Source: Stichopus chloronotus
Taxonomy: Eukaryota > Echinodermata > Holothuroidea > Aspidochirotida > Stichopodidae
Assembly: GCA_021234535.1 (NCBI GenBank)
Contig: CM037843.1
Span: 36,333,200-36,397,199, forward strand
DNA: 64,000 nt
Direction: 5' to 3'
A program made the translations under genes and the position numbers. Below, one piece after another: positions 55,301-61,400 of the stretch. The notes beneath the pieces are model-generated. The model was not told where the DNA came from, did no database searches, and was given only the letters and a program-made list of their open reading frames with translations. Each line of letters opens with the position of its first letter. Positions within the stretch are counted from its first letter, which is position 1.

Positions 55301-58300
55301 TAGAAACTGTTTGACATTTTTTTCTTTGACTTTCCACAATAGAAGAAAAATGGGTGGCTATACTGTGGGTGTCTCGCAGCCATCGCTGTGCATTTTCAAT
55401 CTTGAGATATCATGTAGCAGTGTTTGACCTCTGATTACCTCAAATGACCTTTGACCTCCAACAAAAATGATCTGGCTTCTTGCACTTGCTGTAAAGTATC
55501 AAGATACTGTGGATTAAAACTTTTCATGATTCCCACCTTGAGATATCATGTAAAACAAGTTTTCAGTGCTTGACCTCGGGCGATCTCAAATGAGCTTTGA
55601 CCCCCTCTCTTAATATAGTGCATCCATGAATTACTGTTCTTCTACTGGATATGGGGCATCTATGTACAAAGGATGAGAACTTTAGGAATTACCGTTCTCA
55701 AGATGTCCTGTAAACAAGGAAAGAAGCACAAACACACACACATACATGCAAACACATGCAATCATGCCTGCAAAAGTTTCTCTTTTCATCAGAATAAAAA
55801 ATGGCAATAAGTTATATCATTCAAATCAGAATAGATAGAAACTTGGTGCATACTTACTACTTCAGCAGTGTTTCCATACAGCCCTTCACATTGTGTGTAA
55901 CGAATCTCCCAGCCAACTGAGTATATTGCATCTTCTGTAGAGTCTGAAGAAAGAAGGATACAAACATATCGATGTAAACAATTTGCAGTGGTCAGAGACT
56001 CATGTACACGGTTTTTCAGCCCTTGCTATCTCATAACCTTGGAGTTGCTTTCACGATTTCCCAAGGATTTCTCAGGATACTTTGAACAATCAGTTCTTTC
56101 ACAAAAACACTGGTAAAATGCCTCATCAATACAAAGCTTTCTCACTCTGAAGAACTTAGCCACCTGAAACAACCTTTCCCTCCCCTTCCCCGACTTTCCA
56201 ATGCAAGACATAAACAACAACACATCAGCATCAATCTATAAACCAAGAATAGAGTCTAACTTACATAGCAAAGTTATTACAATTTGAAGAACCTTTAATC
56301 CACTACTCAAAATAAAAAAAAAACAATTATCTACTCCATTAACAGCAATAATCATTCAAATCAAAGGAAGTGTGTTTTGTCAAAGAAAAAAAAAATCAAA
56401 TAAAACAAATGTACAAACTGAAGGTCTTCAATCCTGAAAAAATCCAAGTGTGCTATAAAATCCATCCATGGATCTGAGGATCAAAAACTGGGAGTACAAG
56501 TACACATAAACATGACAGTTTTAACATTGTCTTGCCATGCTTGTAGCCTGTCTATATGAAAGATATTTTGGACAGTGTATGATATAGTATCTAACTTGTC
56601 TCCTGTTGTGACATTTTTCACAAAAATGTTATGAAAATGCTTTAAATACTATTAGGGTACTTTACTACATCTATCTGATCTATGCAGACCCTCTCATGTA
56701 TCATTTATTTTGTCAAAAGACAAAGAAAACCAGAAAGCCAAAAGGTAAAGTTTGTGATTCCTTGCCACACGGTTACATTATAACAAACATGAATTATCCA
56801 CATGACAAGTATGACATCAACTGCAGTTTCTTGTTCTTGAAACACCACATGAATAAGCCTTTAACCCAAAATGACCTTTATTTTGGTGACCTCATATGAC
56901 ATTTGACATCCACCAAAATCAAAAGGAGTATTCTGCTCACAATATACAATCAACACAACAAGTATGAAATCAGTCACAGTTACCCTTCTGGAGATACTGT
57001 GTTTTGAAAAGTTTATGATTTGACCGCTGGTGACCTCAAATGACCTTTCACGTCAACCAAAAACAGTAGGAATCATCTACTCAATATGAACAACCCATAC
57101 ACCAAGTATGACATCAGTCACAGTTACCATTCTTGCAATATCGTGTTTACAAGGTTTTCATATTTTGACCTCTGGTGACCTCAAATGACCTTTGACCAAA
57201 ACCAAGAACAATAGGGATCATCTACTCACTATGACCAACCCACACACCAAGTCACCAAGTATGAGATCAGTCATGGTTACCCTTCTTGAGATATTGTGTT
57301 TACAAGTGAAGTGTCACATACACACATACACACACACACACACGACATCACCATCGCATTGATTCCTTTTGCTTCCGCAAGGAATCAATAACCAGGATGC
57401 AACAATGCATTGGGGTTTTGATGAATTCATAACATTTAGCCCAATGTTAACAGGAAATGGCTCATACGGAGTTAATGTTAGAACTGCACTTCTATCGTAC
57501 ATGGTACAGACAAGAGACCTAGGGTCCCCAGAGCTTAACGGTGGTGACCCAAGATCATGGCCTCCCACATCAGGTAAACTCGGTGACCCTCATCTATTCA
57601 ATAGGAAAATTAACATATCAAGTATGAAAACTACTGTACCTATATGATTCCAACACTGTGGTATGTGTTGGTCTGTTTCACCTCTGGTTTTTCTCAGTTT
57701 TTCAAATCACCTGTACCGAGCAATCTCAAGTGGATGAGACCTACATCAGACAACAGGAACCCAAACAATAATAAAATTTGGGAGTTCCTGTGGGCTTCAC
57801 GGCACCACACATACCTACAAATATGCTGCCATCTTTTCCAATACACTGTAGATTCACCAGTGTTTGCAAACAAATCAAAATTCCAACCCTTCCTTCACTG
57901 ACCTGGCATTGAAATGGATTGCATTGTGCTTGAAAGCAAGAACAGTTGAGTATACTGGTGTTGTTGCAAGATGAAACTTTTGTGATTGATATTGTGAACA
58001 ACTATCCTGCAATTGCCAAAAAGTTTTGCCATATTGTAGGGGTAAGGGGTAGGTTGAAACCAAAGCACACCTGTAGATCTGAATAAATGTATCTTTAACT
58101 ATGCATTAAAGTGGATTGTGTGCAGTGATTGAACTATACAGCCTAAGTCAAACCATCTGACAGGTAAGGTTTTGACTCCTTGTTTCCAAAAGCCTTAGAG
58201 TACGTGATCTGAATCTCTTCGTCGTATGATTTTCTTTTCTCATTAGTGCACATATGGTATCATGTGGGTCATCGCACAAACTATATAGCAGGTGCAAAGT

Positions 58301-58487
58301 CTCATATGAATTTCACCGGTTGATATTCCAATATTGCAACTTAACAATGCACAGACCTGTAGCACTACAGCAAAGGCTCACCTTTCTGTGGTTCCCCTGT
58401 TGCTTGCTGTTCTTTCGGTGTTTCAATGGAAATACGGACTGGTGTCTCATCAAATAAACTCTTCATAACAGCATGGTAATATTTTCC
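14514..58487 (-). CDS. TMEM87: TMEM87 family Golgi seven-transmembrane protein (25 exons, 5' end missing)
   Basis: Exons assembled on the minus strand, in consistent phase, give a lumenal domain, seven hydrophobic segments and an acidic cytosolic tail. The landmarks match TMEM87A/B: KGSHGYLSA before segment 1, IQIWIGAVIFLG, GLVEKAVFFAEFEYVNN, SIGYGITRPRLG, WWIFRNLVDTTRTLRLR, LYRHFTNTLL, RPSINNQRYAYSPL, DDLKWVEDNIP, and the end LERSKMD. Family knowledge: these are GOLD-domain seven-TM (GOST) proteins of the Golgi, linked to endosome-to-Golgi transport; a channel or mechanosensing role (Elkin1) is debated. Unlike the vertebrate proteins, the lumenal domain is interrupted by a run of eleven candidate microexons. 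One intron is U12-type AT-AC. The signal-peptide exon upstream of GKYYHAV was not found and may lie in 58.5-64 kb or beyond. No second paralogue is visible, so I do not assign A or B. Confidence 0.9.
14865..15080 (+). repeat. Diverged fragment of the DR4/DR1 tandem-unit family
   Basis: Contains GACCTTTGACCTACATGA, TCTGGAGATATCGCC and GCTGACCTCAAATGACCTT, in the order seen in intact units. It lies in the last TMEM87 intron. Confidence 0.55.
15343..15454 (-). CDS. TMEM87: TMEM87 exon, cytosolic tail (GMKMRNLKK...DDLKWVEDN)
   Basis: 112 bp, phases 2-in and 2-out. Acceptor TCACCCTCAG, donor GTAAGTCA. GMKMRN and DDLKWVEDNIP match human GMKMRS and DDLKWVEENVP. If the donor is skipped, TAA follows at once (...IAADS-stop pattern), a potential alternative end. 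Confidence 0.92.
16255..16590. repeat. Degenerate ~40-50 bp tandem repeat overlapping a TMEM87 splice donor
   Basis: About seven or eight units share ATTGGTTGGAGG-like sequence followed by a CCTACCATAGGCTATGG-like block (clearest near 16425-16440, 16467-16482 and 16551-16570). The last unit spans the 3' edge of exon 16554-16737, so its donor, read on the minus strand as CCTATG/GTAGGT, recurs in neighbouring units inside the intron. Confidence 0.6.
16554..16737 (-). CDS. TMEM87: TMEM87 exon, membrane segment 7 and tail start (RPSINNQRYAYSPLL)
   Basis: 184 bp, starts phase 0, ends one base into a codon. Acceptor TCTCTAG, donor GTAGGTAT. Encodes KWHELWLDDAFWHILF, the last helix, then RPSINNQRYAYSPLL and an acidic stretch ending EPMLSEAY, as in vertebrate EPMLKESF. 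Reading through the donor would give a stop ten residues later (RYNRISQ), a possible short isoform. Confidence 0.93.
17080..17247 (-). CDS. TMEM87: TMEM87 exon, loop and membrane segment 6 (IFRNLVDTTRTLRLR)
   Basis: 168 bp, 56 codons, phase 0 at both ends. Begins after the AC end of the U12 intron. Encodes IFRNLVDTTRTLRLRQNEVK and LYRHFTNTLLLCIVLSVIF, both conserved. Donor GTGAGTAAT. Confidence 0.93.
17248..18056 (-). other. TMEM87: U12-type AT-AC intron in TMEM87
   Basis: An 809 bp intron starting ATATCCTTTT (18056 downwards) and ending ...GATTAC (17248). TTCCTTAAG at 17259-17267 matches the U12 branch consensus TTCCTTRAY except at the last base and lies about a dozen bases from the AC. Splicing here restores WW/IFRNLVDTT, in line with WWIF of the human protein. 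Confidence 0.85.
18057..18122 (-). CDS. TMEM87: TMEM87 exon, membrane segment 5, before the U12 intron (LDAVLVWW)
   Basis: 66 bp, 22 codons, phase 0 at both ends. Acceptor CTTCACCAG. The exon ends ...LDAVLVWW immediately before ATATCCTTTT, a consensus U12-type AT-AC donor. Downstream GT donors were tried and either break the frame or insert residues absent from the family. Confidence 0.88.
19317..19410 (-). CDS. TMEM87: TMEM87 exon, membrane segment 4 (RPRLGNDLNYIMAAGLLY)
   Basis: 94 bp, ends phase 0. Acceptor TCTCACCAG, donor GTAAGTTGC. RPRLG is the family's conserved KPRLG turn, followed by a hydrophobic helix. Confidence 0.9.
20468..20500. repeat. Perfect 12 bp inverted repeat (CCCAAGGTCACC)
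   Basis: CCCAAGGTCACC at 20468-20479 and its exact complement at 20489-20500, with a 9-base loop, inside a TMEM87 intron. Each arm contains AGGTCA, so it is also an inverted pair of nuclear-receptor half-sites. It sits in a locally GC-richer patch (20370-20550). Confidence 0.6.
20985..21147 (-). CDS. TMEM87: TMEM87 exon, membrane segments 2-3 (GLVEKAVFFAEFEYVNNHG)
   Basis: 163 bp, acceptor TTTTTGTAG, donor GTATGTGC, phases consistent on both sides. Encodes EKAVFFAEFEYVNN and the third helix LARLLVVVVSIGYGIT, close to human EKAVFYAEFQNI and LARTLVIIVSLGYGIV. Confidence 0.93.
21940..22060 (-). CDS. TMEM87: TMEM87 exon, membrane segments 1-2 (FYGIMCGLYILMG)
   Basis: 121 bp, starts phase 0, ends one base into a codon. 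Acceptor CTCGTCAG, donor GTGAGGG. Encodes the first membrane helix, then YKDLLGIQIWIGAVIFLG, a strongly conserved family signature. Confidence 0.92.
23351..23412 (-). CDS. TMEM87: TMEM87 exon, membrane entry (VKVEMKGSHGYLSAFQYPLL)
   Basis: 62 bp, completing the split codon and ending phase 0. Acceptor CTTGCAG, donor GTAAATC. Matches the V-x-V-x-M-K-G-P-H-G-Y-L-S-A motif that precedes the first membrane segment of this family. Confidence 0.88.
23690..24056. repeat. Minisatellite of ~30-34 bp units (AACAACAAAGGTAAGATAGC)
   Basis: About eleven diverged units with the core AACAAAGGTAAGATAGCATACTAAG. The same unit resumes at 25431-25550, after a 1.4 kb mobile repeat. Confidence 0.75.
24057..25430 (+). 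mobile_element. Complete copy of the DR4/DR1 tandem-unit element
   Basis: Starts with a hairpin head (AAAGCC-type arms, here GAGCCAAAAGGCTTTG) and GTGATTCCTTGC. It continues through ~145 bp units carrying TGACCTCAAATGACCTTTGACC, then TTCTTGAGATATCGTGTTTA and a CA-rich tract, and ends in the hairpin GATTCCTTGC...GCAAGGAATC. No coding capacity. Flanked on both sides by the AACAAAGGTAAG minisatellite, which it appears to have entered. Confidence 0.7.
25431..25550. repeat. Continuation of the AACAAAGGTAAG minisatellite
   Basis: Three or four units (CATACCAAGAACCAC, ACAAAGGTAAGATACCC, AACAACAAAAGTAAGACAGC) match the array left of the inserted element. Confidence 0.65.
25551..26600 (+). mobile_element. 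Truncated DR4/DR1 elements with two heads
   Basis: Head hairpins occur at 25551 (AAAGCCAAGAGGCTTTGTGATT) and again at 25712 (AAAGCCAAAAGGCTTTGC), followed by increasingly diverged units to about 26500. The terminal hairpin is missing. This looks like one copy inserted into or overlapping another. Confidence 0.55.
27225..27430 (+). repeat. Internal fragment of the DR4/DR1 family
   Basis: Contains TTTTGACCTATAGTGACCTC and AATGACCTTTGACCGCCACC. No head or terminal hairpin. Confidence 0.55.
27544..27640 (-). CDS. TMEM87: TMEM87 exon, second half of lumenal domain (HLVIIQLYVHEG)
   Basis: 97 bp, starts phase 0 with ECSTC and ends one base into a codon. Acceptor TCGTTACAG, donor GTTTGTC. HLVIIQLYVHEG corresponds to YIFIVHIGI of human TMEM87A. 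The CSTC pair could form lumenal disulphides. A slightly longer form from an upstream acceptor (CACTCAG) is possible. Confidence 0.78.
27937..28900 (+). mobile_element. DR4/DR1 element, 3' truncated
   Basis: Full head (CCAGAAAGCCAAAAGGCTTT, then GTGATTCCTTGC) at 27937, six or so units, no CA tract or terminal hairpin. It ends just before microexon m11. Confidence 0.65.
28979..29014 (-). CDS. TMEM87: TMEM87 microexon m11 (TDKSTDSGKTKE, 36 bp)
   Basis: 36 bp, phase 0, acceptor TTTTGTTTCAG, donor GTAATGCC. Its flanks are paralogous to those of m4 over several hundred bases, although the peptides themselves have diverged. Confidence 0.68.
29440..29463 (-). CDS. TMEM87: TMEM87 microexon m10 (KQDDNKDG, 24 bp)
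   Basis: 24 bp, phase 0, acceptor TTATGTTTCAG, donor GTATGGAC. Flanks are homologous to those of m5 and m7-m9 (AATCTGCTCATGAAGGGCAT). Confidence 0.68.
29657..30042. mobile_element. Foldback (long inverted repeat) element with internal GCAAATGTAG periodicity
   Basis: Two arms of roughly 180 bp are imperfect complements: ACAACCGCAAATGTAGAAAA on the left pairs with its reverse complement near 30010-30030, and CCCAACAGCAAATG pairs with CATTTGCTGTTGGG near the centre. Within each arm a ~24 bp motif (N-C-C-GCAAATGTAG or GCTAATGTAG) repeats six or seven times. No coding capacity. Confidence 0.7.
30093..32611 (+). mobile_element. Longest complete DR4/DR1 element, ~15 tandem units
   Basis: Head hairpin at 30093, about fifteen units at 144-145 bp spacing (CTCAAATGACC at 30671, 30816, 30961, 31105, 31249), CA-rich tract at 32530-32570, and a terminal hairpin GGTTCC...GGAACC ending at 32611. 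The full 33 bp half-site cluster is intact at 30657-30689, 31958-31990 and 32248-32280. Neighbouring units from about 30.9 to 31.95 kb are much alike, suggesting recent internal amplification. Confidence 0.75.
33296..33328 (-). CDS. TMEM87: TMEM87 microexon m9 (AENKSPNQSPE, 33 bp)
   Basis: Third copy, again 480 bp further. It differs from m7/m8 at one synonymous base (GCG for GCA), while the introns around it have diverged somewhat more. Confidence 0.7.
33776..33808 (-). CDS. TMEM87: TMEM87 microexon m8 (AENKSPNQSPE, 33 bp)
   Basis: Identical to m7, exactly 480 bp away, with the same splice sites. Confidence 0.7.
34256..34288 (-). CDS. TMEM87: TMEM87 microexon m7 (AENKSPNQSPE, 33 bp)
   Basis: 33 bp, phase 0, acceptor TTATGCTTCAG, donor GTATGGAC. 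First transcribed copy of three in a 480 bp tandem triplication. Confidence 0.7.
34850..35100 (+). repeat. Diverged DR4/DR1 fragment
   Basis: Shows TGTTGACCTCAAATGAGAT and TGTTGACCCCAAATGACC at unit-like spacing, without ends. Confidence 0.45.
35460..37000 (-). mobile_element. CR1/L2-like LINE remnant (endonuclease and RT pieces)
   Basis: Minus-strand pieces appear in LINE order. Endonuclease end: ISGPTHRDGHTLDLIITC (about 36840-36890). Linker: WFTDEHRSLKEKN (near 36500). RT start: SSKLDPILNFL...HFPNSLKRTHIRPII (35898-36359). RT core: GTALNWFISF...GVPQGSVIVPLAF (35480-35690). Frame breaks and stops show it is dead. It sits in an intron in the same orientation as TMEM87. Confidence 0.8.
37555..37720 (+). 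repeat. Diverged DR4/DR1 fragment
   Basis: Contains GATCTCAAATGACTTTTGACCTC. A T15-plus homopolymer lies nearby at 37299. Confidence 0.4.
37854..37877 (-). CDS. TMEM87: TMEM87 candidate microexon m6 (RRKRDAEP, 24 bp)
   Basis: 24 bp, phase 0. A long pyrimidine tract (TTTTTTCTCCTTTTCTCTTT) precedes the acceptor ATCGTAG, and the donor is GTAGGTGT. RRKR matches the furin-type consensus R-x-K/R-R, unlike the acidic peptides around it. Flanks are unlike the other microexons, so it may have a separate origin or be a false splice pair. Confidence 0.5.
37964..38218 (+). other. Open frame of unknown nature (84 codons)
   Basis: Plus-strand frame with Lys/Thr/Asn-rich composition ending HVTFNLTEERHKIL. 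I recognise no domain. It may be transposon-derived or chance; the antisense frame is open over the same stretch. Confidence 0.12.
38600..40440 (+). mobile_element. Old, diverged DR4/DR1 element with a 3' insert segment
   Basis: Units with AATGACCTTTGACCTTGATG and TTGAGATATTTTG-like sequence become recognisable from about 39.2 kb. A ~180 bp segment (40185-40360) related to 7010-7190 follows, then (CA)n and the terminal hairpin CCTTGCCTGCCTCCAGCAAGG. The head is not recognisable. Confidence 0.55.
40670..40693 (-). CDS. TMEM87: TMEM87 microexon m5 (NGGDKGNQ, 24 bp)
   Basis: 24 bp, phase 0, acceptor TTATTTTTCAG, donor GTATGGAC. Flanks resemble those of m2, m3, m7-m9 and m10 (GGGCATTCCTAAAGGAAAG and TTTTCAACAGAATGTCC). 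Confidence 0.66.
41255..41296 (-). CDS. TMEM87: TMEM87 microexon m4 (NGNDVPAGSGDSDE, 42 bp)
   Basis: 42 bp, phase 0, acceptor TTTTGTTTCAG, donor GTAATGCC. Its flanks match those of m11, giving a paralogous pair. Gly/Asp-rich and probably disordered. Confidence 0.68.
42560..44000 (+). mobile_element. LINE reverse transcriptase remnant, plus strand
   Basis: Diverged RT landmarks run in order: DHSILLQKIQAFNFSPLSHC (42945-43010), MYANDTTFHI in place of the usual YADDT core (43160), LFNTLGWKKIRVMYKE (43683-43730), and MVYKSLHGLTPSYMNEIF (43741-43795). Stops and frame changes throughout. Opposite in orientation to TMEM87 and distinct from the 35-37 kb LINE. Confidence 0.75.
44603..44626 (-). CDS. 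TMEM87: TMEM87 microexon m3 (NEDDKGKE, 24 bp)
   Basis: 24 bp, phase 0, same acceptor and donor as m2, 408 bp away. Its flanks, including a TTTATCCAAACTTTTCCGT block, are shared with m2, so the pair arose by tandem duplication. Confidence 0.68.
45011..45034 (-). CDS. TMEM87: TMEM87 microexon m2 (SEDDKGKE, 24 bp)
   Basis: 24 bp, phase 0, acceptor TTATGTTTCAG and donor GTATGGGC. It differs from m3 by one residue (Ser for Asn) and lies in a duplicated intron block of about 408 bp. Confidence 0.68.
45205..46060 (-). mobile_element. DIRS-like retroelement, gag-like fragment
   Basis: GC-richer block on the minus strand with fragments such as FVEIFISKLGYDSSPRS and DPLSKKIEEDWCQADFAARA, broken by frame changes. 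VEIFISKLGY recurs as VEIITSKLGY in the DIRS-like element at 48.5-50.8 kb, so both derive from one family. Confidence 0.6.
46389..46400 (-). CDS. TMEM87: TMEM87 candidate microexon m1 (GESP, 12 bp)
   Basis: A 12 bp segment between a pyrimidine-rich acceptor (TTTCTC...AAACTAG) and the donor GTAAGTAGCC. Phase 0 at both ends. It is very short, so it could be a chance pair of splice-like sites, but it sits in the expected position and phase. Confidence 0.45.
47486..47566 (-). CDS. TMEM87: TMEM87 exon, lumenal domain (DDLTNGTCYVRKQTLKKYL)
   Basis: 81 bp, 27 codons, phase 0 at both ends. Acceptor CATTTCAG, donor GTGAGTACT. Contains an N-glycosylation sequon (NGT) and two cysteines (NGTCYV and LDCLE) that could pair with lumenal cysteines elsewhere. 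It is the last ordinary-sized exon before the microexon run. Confidence 0.72.
48500..50830 (-). mobile_element. DIRS-like retroelement remnant with reverse transcriptase
   Basis: GC-rich minus-strand block. From right to left it holds a gag-like region with a Cys/His-rich stretch (CAPCAVHACGKICANGACP, about 50.2 kb), then VEIITSKLGYGA, then RT motifs PNLWPLN, MWAASLDLKDVYLHVPI, ALPFGLTAPPG (another frame), FAYLDDWIILWDS and LGAQLGLSMGHAFLSGER. The SLDLKDAYxHVPI and YLDDW forms are typical of DIRS-type tyrosine-recombinase retroelements. Frameshifts, and a gag fragment joined almost directly to RT, show decay and internal deletion. No recombinase or terminal repeat was found. Confidence 0.78.
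51390..51760 (+). mobile_element. Short DR4/DR1 element with intact 3' end
   Basis: Two to three units (CCTCAAGTGACCTTTGACCTCC), CA tract and terminal hairpin ATTCCTTGTCTGCC...GGCGAGGAAT. Head missing. Confidence 0.6.
51907..52047 (-). CDS. TMEM87: TMEM87 exon, lumenal domain (GHYDFLQTLYNQHNF)
   Basis: 141 bp, 47 codons, phase 0 at both ends. Acceptor TTTTTAG, donor GTAAGTATT. The second half is charged (VQDKEDDPSEKRTMEG). Phase and position fit; sequence similarity to vertebrates is weak, as usual for this part of the lumenal domain. Confidence 0.72.
52500..55030. repeat. Intronic DNA with local duplications
   Basis: A 62 bp tandem pair (GGTAAATAGCCTACAGTAAT at 53129 and 53191), short GATTTTTGGCA repeats (52805-52890), and two related blocks, 52940-53060 and 53690-53800, sharing ATTACACATGTCATG-like sequence. 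No gene recognised. A 129-codon plus frame at 52042-52431, just left, is also unexplained. Confidence 0.4.
55090..55790 (+). mobile_element. Diverged DR4/DR1 element
   Basis: Contains CTACAGTAAGGAACC after a CA tract, then further units (TACCTCAAATGACCTTTGACCTCC at 55437-55460) and a second CA tract at 55735. It probably represents two overlapping copies. It lies just left of the 55.9 kb exon. Confidence 0.5.
55858..55943 (-). CDS. TMEM87: TMEM87 exon, lumenal domain (VGWEIRYTQCEGLYGN)
   Basis: 86 bp, taking two bases of the split codon from the previous exon and ending phase 0. Acceptor TTCTTCAG, donor GTAAGTATG. The W..RY..C pattern corresponds to ITWYLKSADCYNEIY of the human protein, including a conserved lumenal cysteine. 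Confidence 0.78.
56730..57387 (+). mobile_element. Compact complete DR4/DR1 element
   Basis: Head CAGAAAGCCAAAAGG with a small insertion, GTGATTCCTTGCC, three units, (CA)n at 57318-57342 and terminal hairpin GATTCC...GGAATC ending at 57387. At under 0.7 kb it is the shortest copy with both ends. Confidence 0.7.
58382..58487 (-). CDS. TMEM87: TMEM87 exon, start of lumenal domain (GKYYHAVMKSLF)
   Basis: 106 bp, starts phase 0, ends one base into a codon. Acceptor CTTTTCAG, donor GTGAGCC. GKYYHAVMKSLFDETPVRIS aligns with GKNYFSFGKILFRNTTIFLK of human TMEM87A. It is the most 5' exon I could identify; the upstream exon should supply the start codon and signal peptide. Confidence 0.8.
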
Positions 58488-61400
58488 CTGAAAAGACAAC
58501 GTTGCAAATTATGTACAAATACAGATCAAATGATGCTACCATGATGCAATTGCAATCGTCTAAATGACATCATCATGACTGAGTATATCAAACGTATTCT
58601 TCATTAAAAAAAGGCCTGTTGAAAACTAGGGCTGCAACACCACTATATCTCAATACTTCTGATCGTTTTTAATATTAATTTGTAAGGAAATTCTGAATAA
58701 GGCAACAGTAACAGTACTAACTAACAGTAAGTTAGTGTTAACTTAAAATAGGCTCAAAAGGTTGAATGCCACTGAAGCAAGGGAGCAGGAAACGTAAGAA
58801 ATTCATTGAAGGATATGCTCACTGTACGGTCAGCAAATGACTTTGTAAGGCACTTTACACAGCTTTGGCCAAACTTGAACACCATGCTCAAAAAATGCAA
58901 TAAAATCAACCATCAAGAAAGAAGTTGCATGGGAGTAGACTACTGAAGTCTATGGTATCAAAGAAATAAACATGTCCCAAGCTAATGCAGAAGTTGTCAA
59001 GATGTGGTCAATGGATGATGCTGGCAAATCCAGAAATATTCATCCATGACCAATCAACAAAAGAGATATCATCTGGTCACTTCCAGTTTTGACAACTTTT
59101 CTTTGCCAAGTATGATGATGTTCTGTACCCTGGTGAAATTTTACATGAGGGAGGTATGCGTAATGACACTTAGACGTAAGTGTTACCGCACCACTGCAGC
59201 CACCAAGAATATGTGGACATGGAACCTGAAAATGGATAAAATAATCTATCAACCGAAGAAAACGGTAGAGAAGATCACTGGTTCCAAAGCTCAATGTGAT
59301 GGTAAACTAAAGGAAGACCTCTGTTCACTTTTGCAGACTTTCAAAAGGAATAATCTGTAAGATCACAATATCACATAAAATATAGTACAGAGTGTTGGCC
59401 AGTTGGAACAATGATAATGACTCTCTCAGAATTAATTGAAATTGTTGATAGCCTTGTTGTTATATTTTATTGAATATCCTTTTGTTGCTTGCAACTTATG
59501 CATATATATGTGATGTCCCGTTAGTACAGAATTTATGTGACCTTTGCTTTACCGACAAAATTTAGAAAATGATCATTTATATCGACAATGAAGCTGAACA
59601 TACTGGAGTAGCTTTACAGCAGAATTGCCTCTTTTTCATGATTTCCATGCCTCTTTTTTACATGTTTTACCCATGGCTTGTAGAGAAACTTTTTGTGAAT
59701 ATTTTGTCACGAAAGTTACACTCCTGTTATGGAATTTGTAGATCATATTCTTAAAAAATGCAAGCTGTTATGAAATAAACCTCATTATTATGACCCAGAT
59801 TGACTCATCTTAATTATAGCTCTATATCATCTACATCAGGTTACTTGGACTAATTGTCAGATATGGTTCACAGGTCTCCAAAAATACGGCTGCAAATCAG
59901 TGCTTTTAAGACCCTGCATTTGGGAAATACTGAAATTGTCATAAGTGAATGAATTTTGAAAATGTCAAAGTGGAGTGAACTGATCCTGGAAGCTAACAAA
60001 ATCACGCTGCAGCACCGAAATAATTCAGCTACCCAAAAATGCCTGATGACCACTTGCCACGAAATGGCCCAATTATGTACAGCGTCTGTTTTTGCATCAA
60101 GCTGTTTTTGTGAAAAGCTGATGAAATTACCTACCTTACTTCCAAGCAACATTACTGATGTTACACTACTGTATGGCGTATGCACGTAGGCACTTATGTT
60201 AGCCTGCTGTGTAAACTAGCCTAGGCTACTGTAGCTGCAGAACAGTATTATAAATTTTACCACAAAATTTCACACAATTGAAGTGGAGTAATCCTAACAC
60301 CTAAACAGACGAAACCACTAACACAGTAAATGTGACACAATTTCAACTTCAAACCATACCATCTGTGGGTGGAAAGGCATTTTGCATGATTTCTTAAAAC
60401 GGCCCATATGGCACCAAAAATCTTGAACACCCTGAAGGCACCACTACCGTGGTAGTAATAATGTGACATAACATCAACTAAGCAATCTGTAGCAGAATAA
60501 ACATTTGTCATCCTTGCAAAAAGGTATGCCCTGTAGACCACTTCATGGCCTTCAAGTGTCCTTTGATGCCTAAATTTTCTACACTTACTGACAGCTTGTG
60601 CCGTTGCGATATCATGATACCGGCAAACAAAATCGATAAGAGATTTTGCTTCTGATATCGTTTGGTAAGTGACCTAAACAATATCGCAAAAAAGGTCATG
60701 TAAACAAAATATAATCCTTCAGAACTTGATGTTCCACAAGTTAACTTAAAATTCAACATGGATCACAATTCTATTGCTCAGTGAACAGTTGCTACAACTT
60801 ATCAAACAAATGAAACTGACTTCTGATGAATCGGTACACTGTTTGTAGCATGGTGCCTGCATTGGCCTTCATTTCTTGCTAGCTCACAGTATTTGTCTAA
60901 CCTACGTATACATACAGCACACATTGTGCGACACCACTCGTTCATAGAGACCTTATAATACTACCGTATTTAAAAAAAAATTTCCTGTGTTAATGAACTC
61001 CACAGCTGATGTTTGGAGACGCACATAACTGACCTACAGTACTTGCACTTCTCTCAATCCAAGATGTGTTGAGTCAATCCCATGTGAACTAACAGTAACG
61101 TATACTTTATGCTGTACTTCAAGGATGTGAAGAAAGTTTGAGCTTGTTCTGAGTAATGCTACCTTTGTGAGGTGAATAAACAAACGTCAGTGTAAAATTT
61201 CGGTTTTGTTCTATTACTTTTCATACGTATGTTTATTTTCAAAGGTGGATTTTGTTTTCCCCTGTCCTGAACAATCTCCTCCTGTGTATATAGTTCAAAA
61301 AGCTGAGCATGCTCAATGTGAATAATGCATTAAGTTCTGAACTTGTAAGGATGTAAACTTGAGAAGAATGACAAGGCTGAGGTGATGATCTCAACAGCAT

